Assembly (NCBI GenBank): GCA_003117195.1
Contig: BDSI01000005.1
Span: forward strand, 1,906,857 to 1,970,856
Direction of reading: 5' to 3'
Length of the DNA: 64,000 nucleotides
Origin: Eudorina sp. 2006-703-Eu-15
Lineage: Eukaryota > Chlorophyta > Chlorophyceae > Chlamydomonadales > Volvocaceae
The notes under the pieces: generated by a model
Told to the model about the DNA's origin: nothing
The model's database searches: none
What the model saw: only the letters and a program-made list of their open reading frames with translations
Shown here: positions 21,765 through 34,000 of the stretch, one piece after another
How the letters are laid out: every line of letters starts with the position of its first letter
Numbering within the stretch: position 1 is the stretch's first letter
Made by a program: the position numbers and the translations under genes

Positions 21765-24105
21765 TGCGAGCCAATCTCCACTTTGAACCCCTCAGTCAAG
21801 TGCCTTCTCAGCCGCACCTTGCCTGCGCCAGCCGGCGACCCAGGCAAACGACCCGCCTGCGGTCTGGTTGGGGCACTGTGGATGGGCGGCACCTGCGTCG
21901 TCGTCATCGTACCAACCCGCCGCGACGAGCCGACGGCTGGCGCAGCTGGGAGCTTACGACGTTGCCGGTCTAATGCACAGCTGGCTGGAGCCACGGAACA
22001 CACAAACCCCACACGGCTGGAGGCTGCGCGTGGCGACCTGCGCGGGTGGCGGCACCCCTGGTGTAGAACGGAAGGGCAGGGGGCCTGCTTCAGACGGGGG
22101 GGCCCCAGGGATCAAAAAGGAAAACCCGAACCCAGAAATGAACCCGGGCACACCCATGTGCATGCAGACGCCGAGCTGGCCCGTGGGCGTCCCACCAGCT
22201 TTGCGGCGGGCCCATTCCACCACCACCACCACCACCGGGGATGGTTCGGGCGGGTGGTTCCTCGCTGACCACCGCCGTGCCAAGCGCGCGACGCTGAACC
22301 CACCTGGGTCCGACCAGGGCTCCCAGGTCAGCTTGGTTGCTGGAGGCCGAGGGAACCGGCGCCATCACGCCCGCTGCTGTCCCTGGGGCCCACCACCGGC
22401 TGGCGGCGGCGCGGCCGCGGCCGCGGCGGCGCCCGTCCGGGGTCTCCGGGTTCGCTCTGGAGCCTCGTCCGCTGCTGGGGCGCGACCACCCCCTTTGCGA
22501 TGGTTCGTTCTACTTCAGTTTCAACCTCGCGGTACCCGGAGGGATGCGAGCGACTGCTGCGGCCCCCTGCTGCACGGGGGCGATGGTGCGGATTGGAGGG
22601 CGGGGGGGTGGGCTCGCGGGTGGCCGGGCAGGGGCTGTTTGGTCCGCCCCCGGGCGTGATTCATTGAGGTGTGGCTTATGTATCATATCAGCGACCTGAG
22701 CGCTGAAGAGGCGGCTCTGTCGACATGTGCCACCCCTTCTTCTTCTTATTCATGCACGTGGTGGCGGTTGCTGGTGCCTGGGCGAACCAGGCCCTGTGGT
22801 GCAGCTGGTTAGTGTAGCTGGGTTGTGTGTGGCCGGGGGATCTATGAACCCGCGGGAACGCATGCTGGTTAGATCTCGGAACTGGACGCTGGACGGGCTG
22901 TTACTGGATGGCGGTGCGCCGCTCGGGGCGCGCGAGGGGTGCAGGAGCCTCACTTGAGCGGCGCTTGCAGAGCAGACCGCGGGGCAGGGCAGGCCAGGCC
23001 AGGGCAGAGGGTGTCGGCGCGTGACAGGCCAAGGCCACCGAAGGGCGCGGCGGCGCTCGGTGCGGGCGTATGGCGGATGCTACCGCGATGCGACACGTCA
23101 TGATGAGCCGCTGTGGGAGGCACGCGGCCCACATGTTTGTTACTGATGGGTAGGACCCGCATACGGTGCGCTGATGTTCGCCCGGGTGTGGGTCGGTTCA
23201 GTCCGGCAGCGTCGCAGGACGCGCCGGGAGACATGACCGGTGGCCCTACGGTACCATTGGTGTGATGCAACGTTTGTACGATGGCCACTCGGCACCGCGG
23301 GGGACAGCTCCCGGGAGGGGTCCAGTGCGGCACCAATGATTGTGACGTACGGCATCGAAAGTGCGTAGTTCGGGGGCCGGCGATACGATTCCGGCTTTAA
23401 GTGTGGTACGGTGGCGATTCACGGTGCAGTTCTGCGGCTGCCTTGCTGCGGGTGCATCAAGTGCAAGAGGGGGGGGCTCAAGCCGTGCCTCATTACAAAC
23501 TCGCTTGAAGAGCGACAGTGCGACGGGGAGGACACACCTGTGTTGCCGTTAGTCTTGCATGGAACAGACGAGCCGGGATTGTCTCGCAACAACGGACGAA
23601 CTCTTGCAAGTGTGGACATTCTGTCGTCCCCCCGCCCGCCCCTGGCCCCTGGGGGTCCATGTTCCCGTCCGAACACAGAGGAGGAGGAGGACTGCAGGAC
23701 GGCCCCGAGTCCGCCTCTCACCGGGGGGCCCCAAGGGCCTAATGCCCCGTCAGCGAGCCCACCCGGCCGCCTGTCCGTCCGTCCGTCCGTCGACATTCGA
23801 ACGCCGCCAACCGGGTTCCCCTGAACCTCCGGTAAGAATTAGTTTGCGTTCAACCATGCGTTCGCACACGGTGCGGTGTGAGGGTCGCGGCGCTTGAGTG
23901 ACGGAGCCGGACCGCCTGCCTCTCACCGACAGCACACGACGTCATGCCTCCGCATCGACCCTCAAGACACACACTCACGCACACACACGGGCATGTTTCT
24001 CGCGTCACACACATACACACACGCACGCACGCCCGCAGAATAAGTCGTGTGCATGTCTAGAATACCCGCAACGGAAATCCGTAGGACCATAAACGCGTCG
24101 CCCCG

Positions 24106-24131
24106 CAGCAGCAGCAGCAGCAGCAGCAGCA
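24106..24131. repeat. (GCA)n trinucleotide run
   Basis: Eight to nine GCA units. No surrounding ORF supports a poly-Gln or poly-Ala coding role. Confidence 0.9.
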
Positions 24132-25940
24132 CACCGTATGCCGTATATATATTATGTAATGTCGTACATTGACCGCGTCGCCCCGATGGCGCGCGTGCCC
24201 ACTGCGGCACACCTCCCCCCCTCCCGAGCCGGCCGGGGCCCTGGGCGTCACACCCCGCACCCCACACCCTGCTGGGCCAGCCCAGGGCTGCGGAACCCCG
24301 TCCGGCCTCGCCACGCCAGATGTGGCGCCGTCGGTTTATTCACTTTAAACGGTCGTCACACGCTGCTGCTACACAAAATTCTCTTATCCTGAGGCGGCTG
24401 CAAACACGCCGCCGCCGCGTCTCCGCCATGGGTTCAAGCCACCCATCGAAAACAAACAAATCGTTCCCTGGCGGCTGCCGGCGGCGCACCACCAACGGGC
24501 ACCAAGCAACGACAAACCCAACGCTCTCAAATGGTCTGCAGGGGCGACGCGAAGCAAGAAAATACGGCTCGTGAGTGTGATTGAAATACGGTAGATCATC
24601 AGAGAGTCACTACATCGTGGCGGCCACATCGCAGGGCAGCGCCCTCACGCCCTGGAGTGGGCTGGGCGACGTGCCCGGCGCGGTGTCCCCCCCCGGCTCC
24701 CCCCAGCCAGGATGGCGCCTGTTGCAGCGCCGTCGTCAACTGCCCCGCGCGCCCGCCCGCGCAGTCACCCTGAAGAGCACTAGATAAAAGAAGCTCAAGA
24801 ATTGAAACTGGATGGCACATGAGAAACCCACAGCCACAGTCACAGAGCCACACACACACAAGGGCAAACACGACGGGTATGAAGTGCAGGAGGGGGTCGC
24901 AGCAGGACCTAGGTAGCTACCTCGCTGCAACAATGTCACGCGCGGAGTCGCGAACGGCGCGCGTCATCCCCGTGAAAGCACCAACCGGGTGAAAATAAAA
25001 ATACTTCGACGGCAACTCAACTCGGCGGTAATATGTGAGGGTGCGGCAGCAGACATCGCCAAGCCGTCGGCCCTCCCGCAAGCGGGGGAGAGCAAGCGCC
25101 GGTCTTCGGCGTCCAAAGCGACGCGCCCCCAACGCAAGGCCCGAGCAACGGAACGACAGCGATTGAGCTCTCAACGGCTTCCACGGCCGAGGGGTTTGCC
25201 GGCCGCACGCCGTGAAACAATCCATCTCGGAAGCCACAACAGCCGGAAACCGCCGGAAAAAAACCCGACTGCCACACGGCAGCCTGCACACCCGCGCACC
25301 CACCGACGAACCCCACGCGCGGACGCAGCCACGCACCCAACCTTCAAGCAACGTCCACGTCCACCCTCGCTGCCCTGGCCTGGACTTGCTTTGCCTGTCC
25401 GCTCCGCCCCAGAGGCAGGGCAAGCACCCTCGGGATGCCTCTCCCCCGGGGCTCTGGACGGAGACAATCGGGTGTATCCTAGACCCGCAACAGCCAAGCG
25501 GCCAAGTGGCACAAACCCCAAACGCCCAACGGGAGCACACACACACACGCACACGGCGGCGCCGCGCCGTATTCACAATGAGCACATCCGAGTACGGCGC
25601 GCCTTCCCCTTCCGCATTGATGTCAGTGTAAGATGTCCCAATGTCGTCCTAACAACAACAAACAGCGCCTCCTCAACAAACATGAAGATCTTTGGCGAAG
25701 GGTGGTTTCGGGGTTCAGCCGGCTTCGCGCATGGGCGGTCTCCTCCTCGTCGCGACGGGCGAGGAGCACTTTCTCTCCCGCAAGTCGACGCGCGGTGAGC
25801 GCGCGTGCGACACATCCCTCCCCAACCGTCCATGCAACTGGCGGGGGGCCCCCCTGCTATCGTGCTCATCGCGCGGAACGCTCAACAACGTCCCAAGTCT
25901 CCCTCTCGCGCGCTCGTGCACCATTTCAAGACGAAATCCC

Positions 25941-25941
<1 letters not shown>

Positions 25942-25976
<35 letters not shown>
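25942..25976. repeat. (CA)n microsatellite
   Basis: About 17 units, preceded by TTTCAAGACGAAATCCCAA, which loosely matches the reversed family A head (GGGTTTCNTCTTNAAA). Confidence 0.85.
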
Positions 25977-25977
<1 letters not shown>

Positions 25978-26325
25978 CTTGCTAACACACACACGCGCGC
26001 GCGTGTACACACACCCATGGCGGTTCGCTTTCCTAGACACAGCGATGTGACAGATAGCTTGGGCATCTCCTCTAGGGGGCAGGCGGCACAAACTCGGGTG
26101 CGGGGAAACGGCGGGGGACCCGGAGCGCACACTCCACAGATCGGATAATCATCTCGACGCCAACTGCCAACCGTCAACCGCCAACGACGTTCCAACGCAT
26201 CCCGGCCCGGCCCCCACAACCCCAGATCTCGGCCCCCACGCGCCCATTTGCCGGACAGCAGCAGTCCGATTCGACTTCAAGCCCTCACACCGCCCCCAAG
26301 CAATCAGGGAGGGTCGGGAGGTGCC

Positions 26326-26350
26326 GTCCCGTCCCGTCCCGTCCCGTCCC
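26326..26350. repeat. (GTCCC)5 pentamer array
   Basis: Five perfect GTCCC units in intergenic DNA. Confidence 0.95.
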
Positions 26351-27936
26351 ACATAACGTCCACCGCCACCAGCGGCACATGACCACAACCGCCGTCGCTC
26401 CCGCTGTTTGTTTCCCCCGCAGCATGCGGGAACACGACACGCGGCGCGTCGTACACCCGTGCCACCTCGTTGTACGACCTCGACAGCCGGGCGGCTGCAC
26501 CCAGGGGCGGGGGGGAGGCCACCCTCCGTCCGCTGCTGCCGACAGTTGCAGCGAAAGCAGTCCGCCAGTGGGCCATCAACAGTACAGATGAAAAGTTCTC
26601 AAAACCAAACCTTTCGTCTCGTCCCGCCGTCGCAGAGGAGCTCGTCGCCGCTGGGGCCGGCGCGGCTGCTCTCCTCGTATACCCGTACAAGATGTACGGC
26701 AACGCACTTCGCCGGCGGCCACGCAGGGCGCCGAAGCCCCACGCGGGGGCGCCGCCGTCCAAAACGCCGCCGCCCTTCCCCCCAGATGGCACCTCCAGGC
26801 GGGTCCCCCAGATGGCACCTCCCACCGCAGCAATCGGGCGCCATGTCCTAATTAAGACAGGAGTCCACCCTGGCCATAACCCTAGGGAGGTGGCGTCGCC
26901 TCAGTGCCTGGCTCGCGCCCCCACCAGTCGACCAACCGACCAACGGCCCTGTCCCCCTTCCACAGCCCGCATGTATTCCAAGGCCCGGCGCGCATCTGGT
27001 GGTCGGCAGCGCTCAGAACCCCGTCATCATCATCATCACCATCGCGCTTGAAAATGTCGTCCACTTGAATGAGACATGGGAATCCGTCTTAAGAACGGGG
27101 TATGCAATCCGAGCACGAGCCGTAACCCCCCCTTTCCTTTCGCAAAAAGTAAAAGCATGCAACCACAATTCGTCGAGTCACGCACCCCACCCTTAAATAA
27201 TCGGATCGCCTCCCGTCAGCGACGCCGCGGGCCTGTTGTCACGGCCCCGGAAAATGAAGTCGTCAAAACCCTAGAGGCGTTCTCCGCAAACTGGGGGATT
27301 GGAACACGGCAGAGAGGCCAGGGGGGAATCGTTTTTTGGGGGGAAGGGAGGAGGTGCCACGCAATAGAGCGGACGTGTGGCGGCGGGAGAGGTTGGGATA
27401 GCCCTGCCGCACCGCCGCCGAGAAAACAACCGCCGCCGCCGCCGCCGCAGCAGCAGCAGCAGCAGCACCAAGCCCGCCTGCCCGCCTTCGCCTCCGCCAA
27501 CCCCTCTGCTGTGAGCACCTGTTGGCAGCCCCCCCAGCGTAAATCGTTCATCGGTACGATCATCACCCGCCCTCCTGACACCACCTCCGAAACCTCTTCT
27601 GAGACACGACGACCGGAGCCCCCCATCCTCCACACCGCCGCCAGCCTCCCACACCGCCGCCGCCATCGCCATCACCGCTCCTCCACTCTTCTCCGCACAC
27701 ATACCAGGCCAGGCGCGGGCCTCTCGGCCGGCGCTCAAGGCATACACACAGACGGCGACGGGAGCACCTGTGCGCGGGTACGCAGAGGTAAACTGCCGCG
27801 TCGCCGCCGCGTCTCGCCGCGCTTCGTCTCGCCGCGTCGCGTGTCGCCGCGTCGCCGCCTCGCCACCTGGGGATCCTCATACCAATGGACTGTGAGAGGA
27901 CACCTACATGCCATATATATTTTCTTGCGAGGTCCT

Positions 27937-28145
27937 TCCTTCCTTCCGTCCCCCCAAAGCTCTTCCACCCTCCCGACCGCGTTTCCCTCTCTTCCTCCCT
28001 CTCTCTCTCTCGCGCTCTCTCTCTCCCTCTCTCCGCCCTCCTCCCCATCTCCTTCCCGCGCGAAGGGCGCGTCATGCGCCTCCGGTTCGGCTCTCAACGC
28101 CCCCTCCCTCCCACCCTCCCTCCCTCCCTCCCTCCCCGCCCTCTA
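27937..28145. repeat. Long polypyrimidine tract
   Basis: About 200 bases made largely of CCTT, CTCT and CCCT runs on +. No acceptor-linked exon follows. A similar tract fills codanin intron 8 at 53360-53520. Confidence 0.8.
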
Positions 28146-28748
28146 GGTGTCCTGCTACCGCTCCTCGTAAAAATATGCGCGATTTAGCGATGTGCAGTAC
28201 GGGGCGCCTGGAGCACTCGCACTCCGAACCACCCCCAACACCCTGTCGTACCGAACCGACCCGCAGGTCACTCGGTATATCAAAGTTGGCCCCATACGAC
28301 TGCCCGGCTGCGACACTGTCCCGATTACGATACGACAATCACACCCACCCCACACCTCCATACACACAGCTGTCACCGATCCTCAGGGACCGGGCGCGCG
28401 CCCTTGGTTGAGAGCGAGGGGACAGAGGCCCCTTACGCCCCTCTCCCCCGAATCCGGGGGAGAGTGCTTCGGCGGTCTCCCGTGTGGGGCGAGTTAGCGC
28501 CCCCGGCCAGCGTCGGCCCGGCAGATATGTAACGATTCACACACAGCTACATATACACACACGACTCTCATCTCTGAACACACACAGATTTCAAACCCCA
28601 GAACAGCATTTGTACCGCAGAACAGAATTTGGGCCGCAGAGGGCCCTCACTATGTGCTGCCCTGCGCGCTTCGTCGGCGTCGCGCCTGCTGTGCCGCCGT
28701 ACTGGACCAGACGCGGCGCCCGCCACCTCGCGCGCGCGCACACACACA

Positions 28749-28795
28749 CGGGCGGGTTTCTATTCTACACACACACACACACACACATGGGCTCG
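28749..28795 (-). repeat. Family A repeat with CA tract, reversed
   Basis: GGGCGGGTTTCTATTCTAC leads into a CA run. Reversed, this is GTAGAATAGAAACCCGCCC, the same pattern as the 17617 and 13928 copies. Confidence 0.7.
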
Positions 28796-30001
28796 CAACG
28801 GCCTGATGAAGGAACGACAAAGCCTACCCCTCCCCGTCCGATGCGAACCCTGCCGCGGCTCGACCCATGGGTCGGTGCGGTCCGACGCGCTCGTCCGCTG
28901 CTCGCCCTGTCAGGTCCTCGCGCACACCGCCGGCCGGCCGGTCGGCCGGCAGATCAGCGCCGCCGACCTCAAGCCAGCAGCAGCGCAGAACACACCCACA
29001 CACCCACACTCATGTGCGTCCTCCCACGCAAGTATAAATACAACCGATGGATATATGATGTACACGCACCTCCACCCCTCCCTACCGCCCACACACACAC
29101 ACACACACACACAACCCCGCAGAGCCACCCCCTGACAACCAACCCCGGGGCTGCCCCGGCTTCCCGCGACACCCCCTCCCCCCCCACACACACAAACACA
29201 CAAACACACACACGTTCTCTTTAACACACGTACACACACACACACACAAATCCCCCGTGGCCGACACACGTTGGGACGCGCGCCACGTCATCGAAAGCGG
29301 TCCGTCCAGCTGCCTCCACCCTCTAGCTGCTACATGCCCTGACGCACGGCGCCGCCGCGCAGCGGGTCACTCGCAGCGGCCGCATTGACGACGGCGCAAA
29401 CCGCCCGGAGAGGAGAGAACCCTTCTTGACTCACCCCATCCGATGGACTCACCCCACGCCCCATGACAAAGATAGCTAGCTACGGGCCGCCCAACATCAG
29501 AGACGACGTCCCGCGGGAAGGGGTGGGGTGGGTGTGGGGCCCCGCAACGCTGACAGTGTCTGGAGTAACCCCCTCTGTAGGCATTTCTGTCTCTTGCGTA
29601 CTTCTGCCGGCCCTACCTGCCCCACCTGCCCAGGCCCCCTTCACCCCAACCTCCCGCGCTGGGGGCCCGTCCGACCCGCGGGTCACTGCGGCGAGCGCTC
29701 CCTGCCTGCCGTACAATCCAGCGCGCATCTCGTCCCCACCGCAACTCCCCGCCAGCCCTCGGGGTCTCTACATCAACCCCTCAACCTCAACCCCCGCACC
29801 GCCGCCGCGGCCGATAAATATACCGTATACGACGTCAAGTGGTGACGAAACACGGTGTATAAATACAACAAATCGAAGTTGGACACTGCGTCTTGTCTCA
29901 CCGCCCCATGGGTCAGTGGCGGCACCCAACCCCCCCCCCCCAGGGCTCTAAGTTGATGTGTATCGAGTCCCCAACACACACACCACCCGTCTGTGGTTGC
30001 C

Positions 30002-30085
30002 CTGGAGGACCTCCTGGAGGACCTCTGGAGGACCTCCTGGAGGACCTCTGGAGGACCTCCTGGAGGACCTCTGGAGGACCTCCCG
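30002..30085. repeat. 23-bp near-palindromic minisatellite
   Basis: Three to four units with a 23-base period built from GGAGGACCTCCT and GGAGGACCTCT. CCTCCTGGAGG within each unit can fold on itself. It lies about 330 bases beyond the kinase stop codon. Confidence 0.9.
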
Positions 30086-30409
30086 GAGGCAGTCGGACTC
30101 TCAGCGGCCCAACCCAACCCAGCAAGCAGGCAAGCACACGCGCCTTCCCGCATGTCGTACCATTGTGCGTCGAACGAGTGAACGGCCGACCGACTGGCAG
30201 ACAGACTACCCGTCAGTCCGGCAGAGCCGGGGAACGGTCGACCGAAACGCGCGCTGAACCCGCGGGCCTCACCTCCGCGGGGCCGCGGTAAGCCGCGCGG
30301 GAAGGGGAAGGGACGCGCCCCGGCCCTGCCCCGGGAGCGCCCTTGCCGTACTACGAAGTCTCAACGACCCGTGGGTCAGTGGGTGGGCCGGTGGGTCTCG
30401 GCCAGCTGT

Positions 30410-30967
30410 CTACCGCAGCGCGCGCAAGTTCTGGCGGATCCAGGAGTGCTGCAGCAGCTGCATCACAGTGGGCCTGTCGGCGGGGTCCTTGTTGAGACAC
30501 AGCAGGATGAAGTCGCGGGCGCCCGAGGAGAGCTGTGGGCGTGCGGGGGTGGGGGTGGGGTTGAGGGAAGGTGAGGGAAGGTGAGGGTGCAGGTAGCGGG
30601 GCGCGGGCGCGGGTGCGGGGGCGCGGGGGTGAGGGGGGTTGCGGCCTCCGGAGAGGGCTGCGACCGCCCTGGAGTCGCGGCACAAAACCAACATCACTAC
30701 ACCAACACCAGAACCGACACCGAGACCGGGGGGGTAACAGAGATGGGCCCCCCACATCGCCATCTCCCCCCCCACACACACCCACGCACCTGCGGCGCCA
30801 CCTGCACCTCCGCCGTCATGATCAGCTGCTCCGTCTCCTCGCGGTGGCTGCCCAGGAAGGGCGGGTATCCGTGGAGCAGCTCATACGCCAGCACGCCGGT
30901 GGCCCACACTGCGGGGCGGGGCGGGGCACGGGAGCGGAGGGAGGACGGAGGCAGAGCCGCGTTTTGC

Positions 30968-31009
<42 letters not shown>

Positions 31010-34000
31010 CTGTTACGCTGGACTTCGCTTCTCGCGGCTCAGTTACCTTTTACACACAAACAACGGTCGGACTCCTTGTATCTCGCGGCCCAGGTCCCTT
31101 ACAAGCCCTATGGTACACACGCGCACGCGGCTCAACGACCTCGTGGCTCTTCGACGCAAACGCATGGGGCCGCACTCAACATAAATGATACTACTCACCG
31201 CCGCCCTACCCGCCACGACCCAGCTGCCCCAAACCCTGACCCCGACCCCCCGCCCGCCCGCCTCACCGTCCACCCCCAGGCCGTAGTGCAGCTCGGTGCG
31301 CTCCTTGTTGTCTTGGGGGTGGCGCTTGAAGGGGCAGCGCAGCTGCTCCGGAGACATGTACTCTGTCGTACCTATACGGAGGCGTACGGAGGGGTACGGA
31401 ACATGTCTCCAACGGACACGAGAAACATTTCTCATACTACACATGGTATGCTGGTACTACCTAATACCAATGATCCCAGTCGATTGCAGTCGGGCGTCTG
31501 TGAGAACTGAGCGTGGTGTGTGTGGGTGCAACATGCCGTACACCCGTCACGTGGCCCCTGCCGTACCCGCGCGCGTGACCGCCCGCTCGTGCCGCATGGA
31601 GATGGCGATGCCGAAGTCCGCAAGCAGCATCCGGGTGTGCTGTCGGTCGGAGAACTGCGGGGCCGGGGGGGCCGGGGGGGCGGAGATGGGTCAAGGGGTG
31701 TGGGAACCGGGTTGGGGGTTGGGGCTGGCGGTTTCCCCGGAGCAGATGGCAGCGGCCGAGGTTGGCGGTGCTGCAGGGGCCCGCAAGAGGCGTGTGTGTG
31801 TGTGTGTGTGTGTGTGTCGGGCTGTGGACGCGAATGAGTCTGGGGTGACTTCACCCAAACGAACCCAGCACCTCCTAGGACACGAGACCCGCGGGCCAAC
31901 CTCTGGCCCCCCATCCCGTCGCTGGAGATCCCGACACACAACCCATTCTCCGCCGGAACGTTCTAGATCTGGAAGACAGCGCAGTCTGCTCGTTTCCTAC
32001 CACGTACCACCCACACTCCTCCTCCCCCCTTTCTGTCAATCAAGGCAGCGAAATCGCGAAACAATCACCGATCCCCCTCCCCGCGCCCCCCTCCCCCTCC
32101 CTCACTCCCACCAGGATGTTTTCCAGTTTGATGTCGCGGTGGCAGATGCCCTGCTCGTGCAGGTGGGCCAGGGAGCGCAGCAGCGGCACCAGCACCCCGG
32201 CCACCGCCCGGTCCTCCTGAAGCCGGTGGCCCGGGATGCTCTGAGGGGCAGGGGGGGCAGGGGGGGCGGGGGAGGGCGAGGGGGAGGGAGGGGCGGAGGG
32301 CGAGGGCGAGGGGAGGGGCGGAGAGGGGGAGGGACGGGGCAACACCAAGTTGGGAGGAGGTTGTGCCAGAGGTTGTGGGGGAGAGGGGAGGGGGGCAAGG
32401 GGGGTACCGGAAGCTCGGGGCAGCGGGAGGCTAGGGGTACCAACTAGGCGGGAGGGAGGGAGGGAGGGGGAGGCAGGGGAGGGTCCACCGCCACAACGGG
32501 AGGCGAGAGCTGAGGGTCGGACCCCCGGGGGGTGTGGGGGGCGTGGGGGTTTGGGGGTTTGGCGACTCAAACCCCGCTCCACTTGACCTGTGTCCCGTCA
32601 GGGGTCCCTTTGGGGACCTGTTCGCCAGGGGGGTTCACGAGGATCCGTCCGTCAAGGGGGGGTCACAGCCCCTAGAAACGTCCATCGGGGTCAGCAAAAC
32701 AACGACCTGGGCCGATCGTCGTGGGTGCGGCCCCCTCCACCCCTCCACCCCTTACCCCCCTCCCTCAGAATCTCCCCGGGTCGGCACCTTGAGCACGTGG
32801 TACAGGTCGCCCCCCTCCGCCACCTCCTCCACCAGCATGACGTACGGCCCCTGTACGACGTACAGCAACATGCTGAGGCGTCAGCGAACACAAGGCGCAG
32901 ACAGGGACGCCGACGCGGCCATCGCGAGCGGTACGGCAGCTGCACACACCGCCAACCACAGCCCGCGCGGTGTCCCGACATTACAAAATATAATGTAATA
33001 TGTGTATATATATGTATAAGGTTTACATTGTAACGTGGTAATCTGCAGGAGTGAATTGCTGTTACATGCGACGCTCCCCGGGGGGTAGGGAGAGATCGCG
33101 TGCATGGGCTCTCTGGACAGCTAGCCAGCAAAAACCAACATCCCGCCCGCCGCCGGATCCACCCGGGAGCGCCCTGCCACCCATCGTGGCAGCCGCGGCC
33201 ACCTGGGTGAGATGGTTCATCATGGGCTTTGGCTCGTAGGTACGACACACGTACGACAGGTCGCACACCGGGGCGGGGCCCCCCGACCCACCTGGGAGAA
33301 CACTGCATACAGGTTGAGGATGTTCTCGTGCTCCAGGGGGGCGTGCAGGGTGGCCTCCCGCTTGACGTGATTCCTGGAGGGGGAGGAGGGGGGCGGGGAG
33401 GGGGCCGGGGAGGGGGCGGGGAGGGGCCCGGGGAGGGGGCGGGGCGGGGCCCGGGGAGGGGGCCGGGGAGGGGGTGCCATCAGGCAGGGAAGGAGCCCTG
33501 GTGAAATCTGCAGCCTCGGCCGAGAAACGACACCCGCACAGGCTGTGGGCTTCGACGCACACATACACATGGTCGTAACTGGACCAGCCGACGGTACGGC
33601 GCGCCGTACCCACCTGGCCAGATCCGTCATGCGTGTGGTGTCGTAGGTCTGTGGGTTTGGGTTTGGAACCGAGGTGGGGTGAGGCGAGGAGGGGATGCGG
33701 CGTCAGGGAAGGCGAGATGGGGATGATGGCGGTGTGGGCGTGCGCATGGGGCGGTGTGCGCATGGGACGGTTTCGGGGCTACGGAAGGTGTCGAAGCGTG
33801 TTGGCTTAAGAAGAAAAAAAACACCTGACTTTGGAGACGTGGACTCTAAGAAGACCCTAGCTGTCGTGCACATTACGACCATTGTCTCATGCATTAGTGA
33901 CAATCGAAGATGAACTATGCCAAACAAGTTTGGTTTCCGATTCATCCCGTACATAGGTCACGGCCGCACCTTAATCACCACCAGCCGCATCGAAATGCGG

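Larger units (their letters stand above)
21765..30409. other. 8.6-kb stretch with no supported gene
   Basis: Both strands hold only Arg/Pro/Ala-rich shadow ORFs with no conserved motifs. Contents: CA tracts near 25942, 28770 and 29092; a (GCA)n run near 24106; (GTCCC)n at 26326; a Cys-containing segment near 23440 (CCGCIKCKRGG in one frame) without partner exons; a CT-rich tract at 27937-28145; palindromes GACCCNNGGGTC at 28862, 29673 and 30366; and a 23-bp minisatellite at 30002. Part of it is the 3' flank of the kinase gene on the minus strand, but no TTACA (TGTAA on -) was found near its stop codon. Confidence 0.55.

Noticed and set aside
22337..22699. ORF containing CDGSFYFSFNLAVPGG
   Set aside because: Slightly protein-like, but flanked by Arg/Ala-rich shadow sequence with no splice-joined partners.
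22790..22870. tRNA-like string GGTTAGTGTAGCTGG
   Set aside because: No acceptor stem or cloverleaf pairing can be drawn around it.
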